A stretch of 7,070 bases of DNA, from assembly GCA_023390415.1 (NCBI GenBank), contig JAEWCW010000206.1, positions 1 through 7,070 of the forward strand. Reading direction: 5' to 3'. How positions within the stretch are numbered: the first letter of the stretch is position 1; every line of letters begins with the position of its first letter. Made by a program: the position numbers and the translations under genes. Below the pieces are notes generated by a model. The model was not told where the DNA came from. It did not search any database and saw nothing but the letters and a program-made list of their open reading frames with translations. Source of the DNA: Pseudomonadota bacterium (lineage in GTDB: Bacteria > Pseudomonadota > Alphaproteobacteria > Sphingomonadales > Sphingomonadaceae). Below, piece after piece: positions 6,650 to 7,070 of this stretch.

Positions 6650-7070
6650 TCAGCGAGCGCCTTCCCGCGCCCTTTGCTCCTCGACCATCCGCGCGACGCT
6701 CTCGAGCAAGGCGGGCGCGTCGTAGACGATGCCGTCCTTGATGGTCCAGCGGACGCCGCCGACGCGCTCGACCTGCTGTGTGCGCGGGTTGAGGCGCATG
6801 TGGCCGGTGCCGTAGAGCACTTTCAGGTTCGCCAGCGGATTCTCCGGGACGATGACGAGATCGGCCAGCATTCCCGGACGGACCATGCCGAATTCCGGCT
6901 CCCGGCCGCGCGGTTCGGAAATCTCGCGGGCGCCGTTGATCGTCGCCGCCTGGATCACCTCGAGCGGCGCGAAGCCGGCTTCCTGGAGCATCTCCAGCTC
7001 CTGAATGTAGGAGAAGCCCCAGGTCTGATAGATATAGCCGGGGTCCGAGCCTGCAGTGACCCGGCCGCCC
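6650..7070 (-). CDS. Amidohydrolase family protein, C-terminal part (5' end outside window)
   Basis: The last 139 residues are visible, open to the window edge, with stop TGA at 6650-6652. The segment begins with GGRVTAGSDPGY. The Asp (codon 7043-7045) sits where the final metal-binding aspartate of the amidohydrolase TIM barrel is expected. Next come ELEMLQEAGFAPLEVIQAAT and NGARE, the helix typical of the imidazolonepropionase/prolidase-like branch. GMVRPGMLADLVIVPENPL is the C-terminal beta-sandwich strand that closes these enzymes, and WTIKDGIVYDAPALL precedes a charged tail. The fold hydrolyses C-N bonds in cyclic or linear amides and dipeptides using one or two bound metals; the substrate cannot be told from this part. 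Related sphingomonad proteins are usually exported with a signal peptide, but that end is not in the window. It is the upstream neighbour of uup, 44 bp away on the same strand. Confidence 0.9.
   Translation of the reverse strand, partial: GGRVTAGSDPGYIYQTWGFSYIQELEMLQEAGFAPLEVIQAATINGAREISEPRGREPEFGMVRPGMLADLVIVPENPLANLKVLYGTGHMRLNPRTQQVERVGGVRWTIKDGIVYDAPALLESVARMVEEQRAREGAR

Noticed and set aside
5235..6725. Plus-strand open frame of 496 codons antisense to uup, and a similar one at 2594-3820
   Set aside because: Both are compositional shadows of well-supported minus-strand genes; their translations are low-complexity and lack motifs.

Overview
The window is dense, high-GC DNA with very short gaps between genes. 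Its codon use, the Uup sequence style and the GTCA-(N7)-GAAG-(N7)-TCTC palindromic repeats suggest an alphaproteobacterium, most likely a sphingomonad. This is inference from sequence style; there is no rRNA or marker gene here to confirm it. No tRNA, CRISPR array, transposase or phage gene is visible.

Layout. (1) Bases 1-747, plus strand: C-terminal part of a TPR-repeat protein, resembling the end of PrsT-type TPR proteins of exopolysaccharide/PEP-CTERM systems. Its last codons overlap the convergent neighbour. (2) Bases 695-3559, minus strand: a 954-residue exported M16 zinc peptidase with an active first half and an inactive second half. (3) Bases 3560-3711: a divergent control region with a 10-bp palindrome. 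(4) Bases 3712-4671, plus strand: a secreted protein of unknown function. Its only cysteine lies in a Tyr-Cys-Leu motif, followed 46 residues later by an Ile-Gln-x-x-Leu-Trp motif. This pair resembles the Cys/Gln pair of bacterial thioester domains. (5) Bases 4680-4805: a 126-bp imperfect palindrome made of two inverted REP-like units, filling the gap between two convergent genes. (6) Bases 4815-6605, minus strand: Uup, an ABC-F ATPase, with a GC-rich palindrome inside the coding sequence of its linker. (7) Bases 6650-7070, minus strand: C-terminal part of an exported-type amidohydrolase, cut by the window edge.

There is no evident single pathway. The M16 peptidase and the secreted protein diverge from one short region and are both exported, so they may share control. 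The amidohydrolase lies 44 bp upstream of uup on the same strand and could be co-transcribed with it. The most interesting items are the possible thioester protein, the REPIN-like palindrome, the in-frame palindrome in uup, and the TPR gene that ends inside its neighbour.
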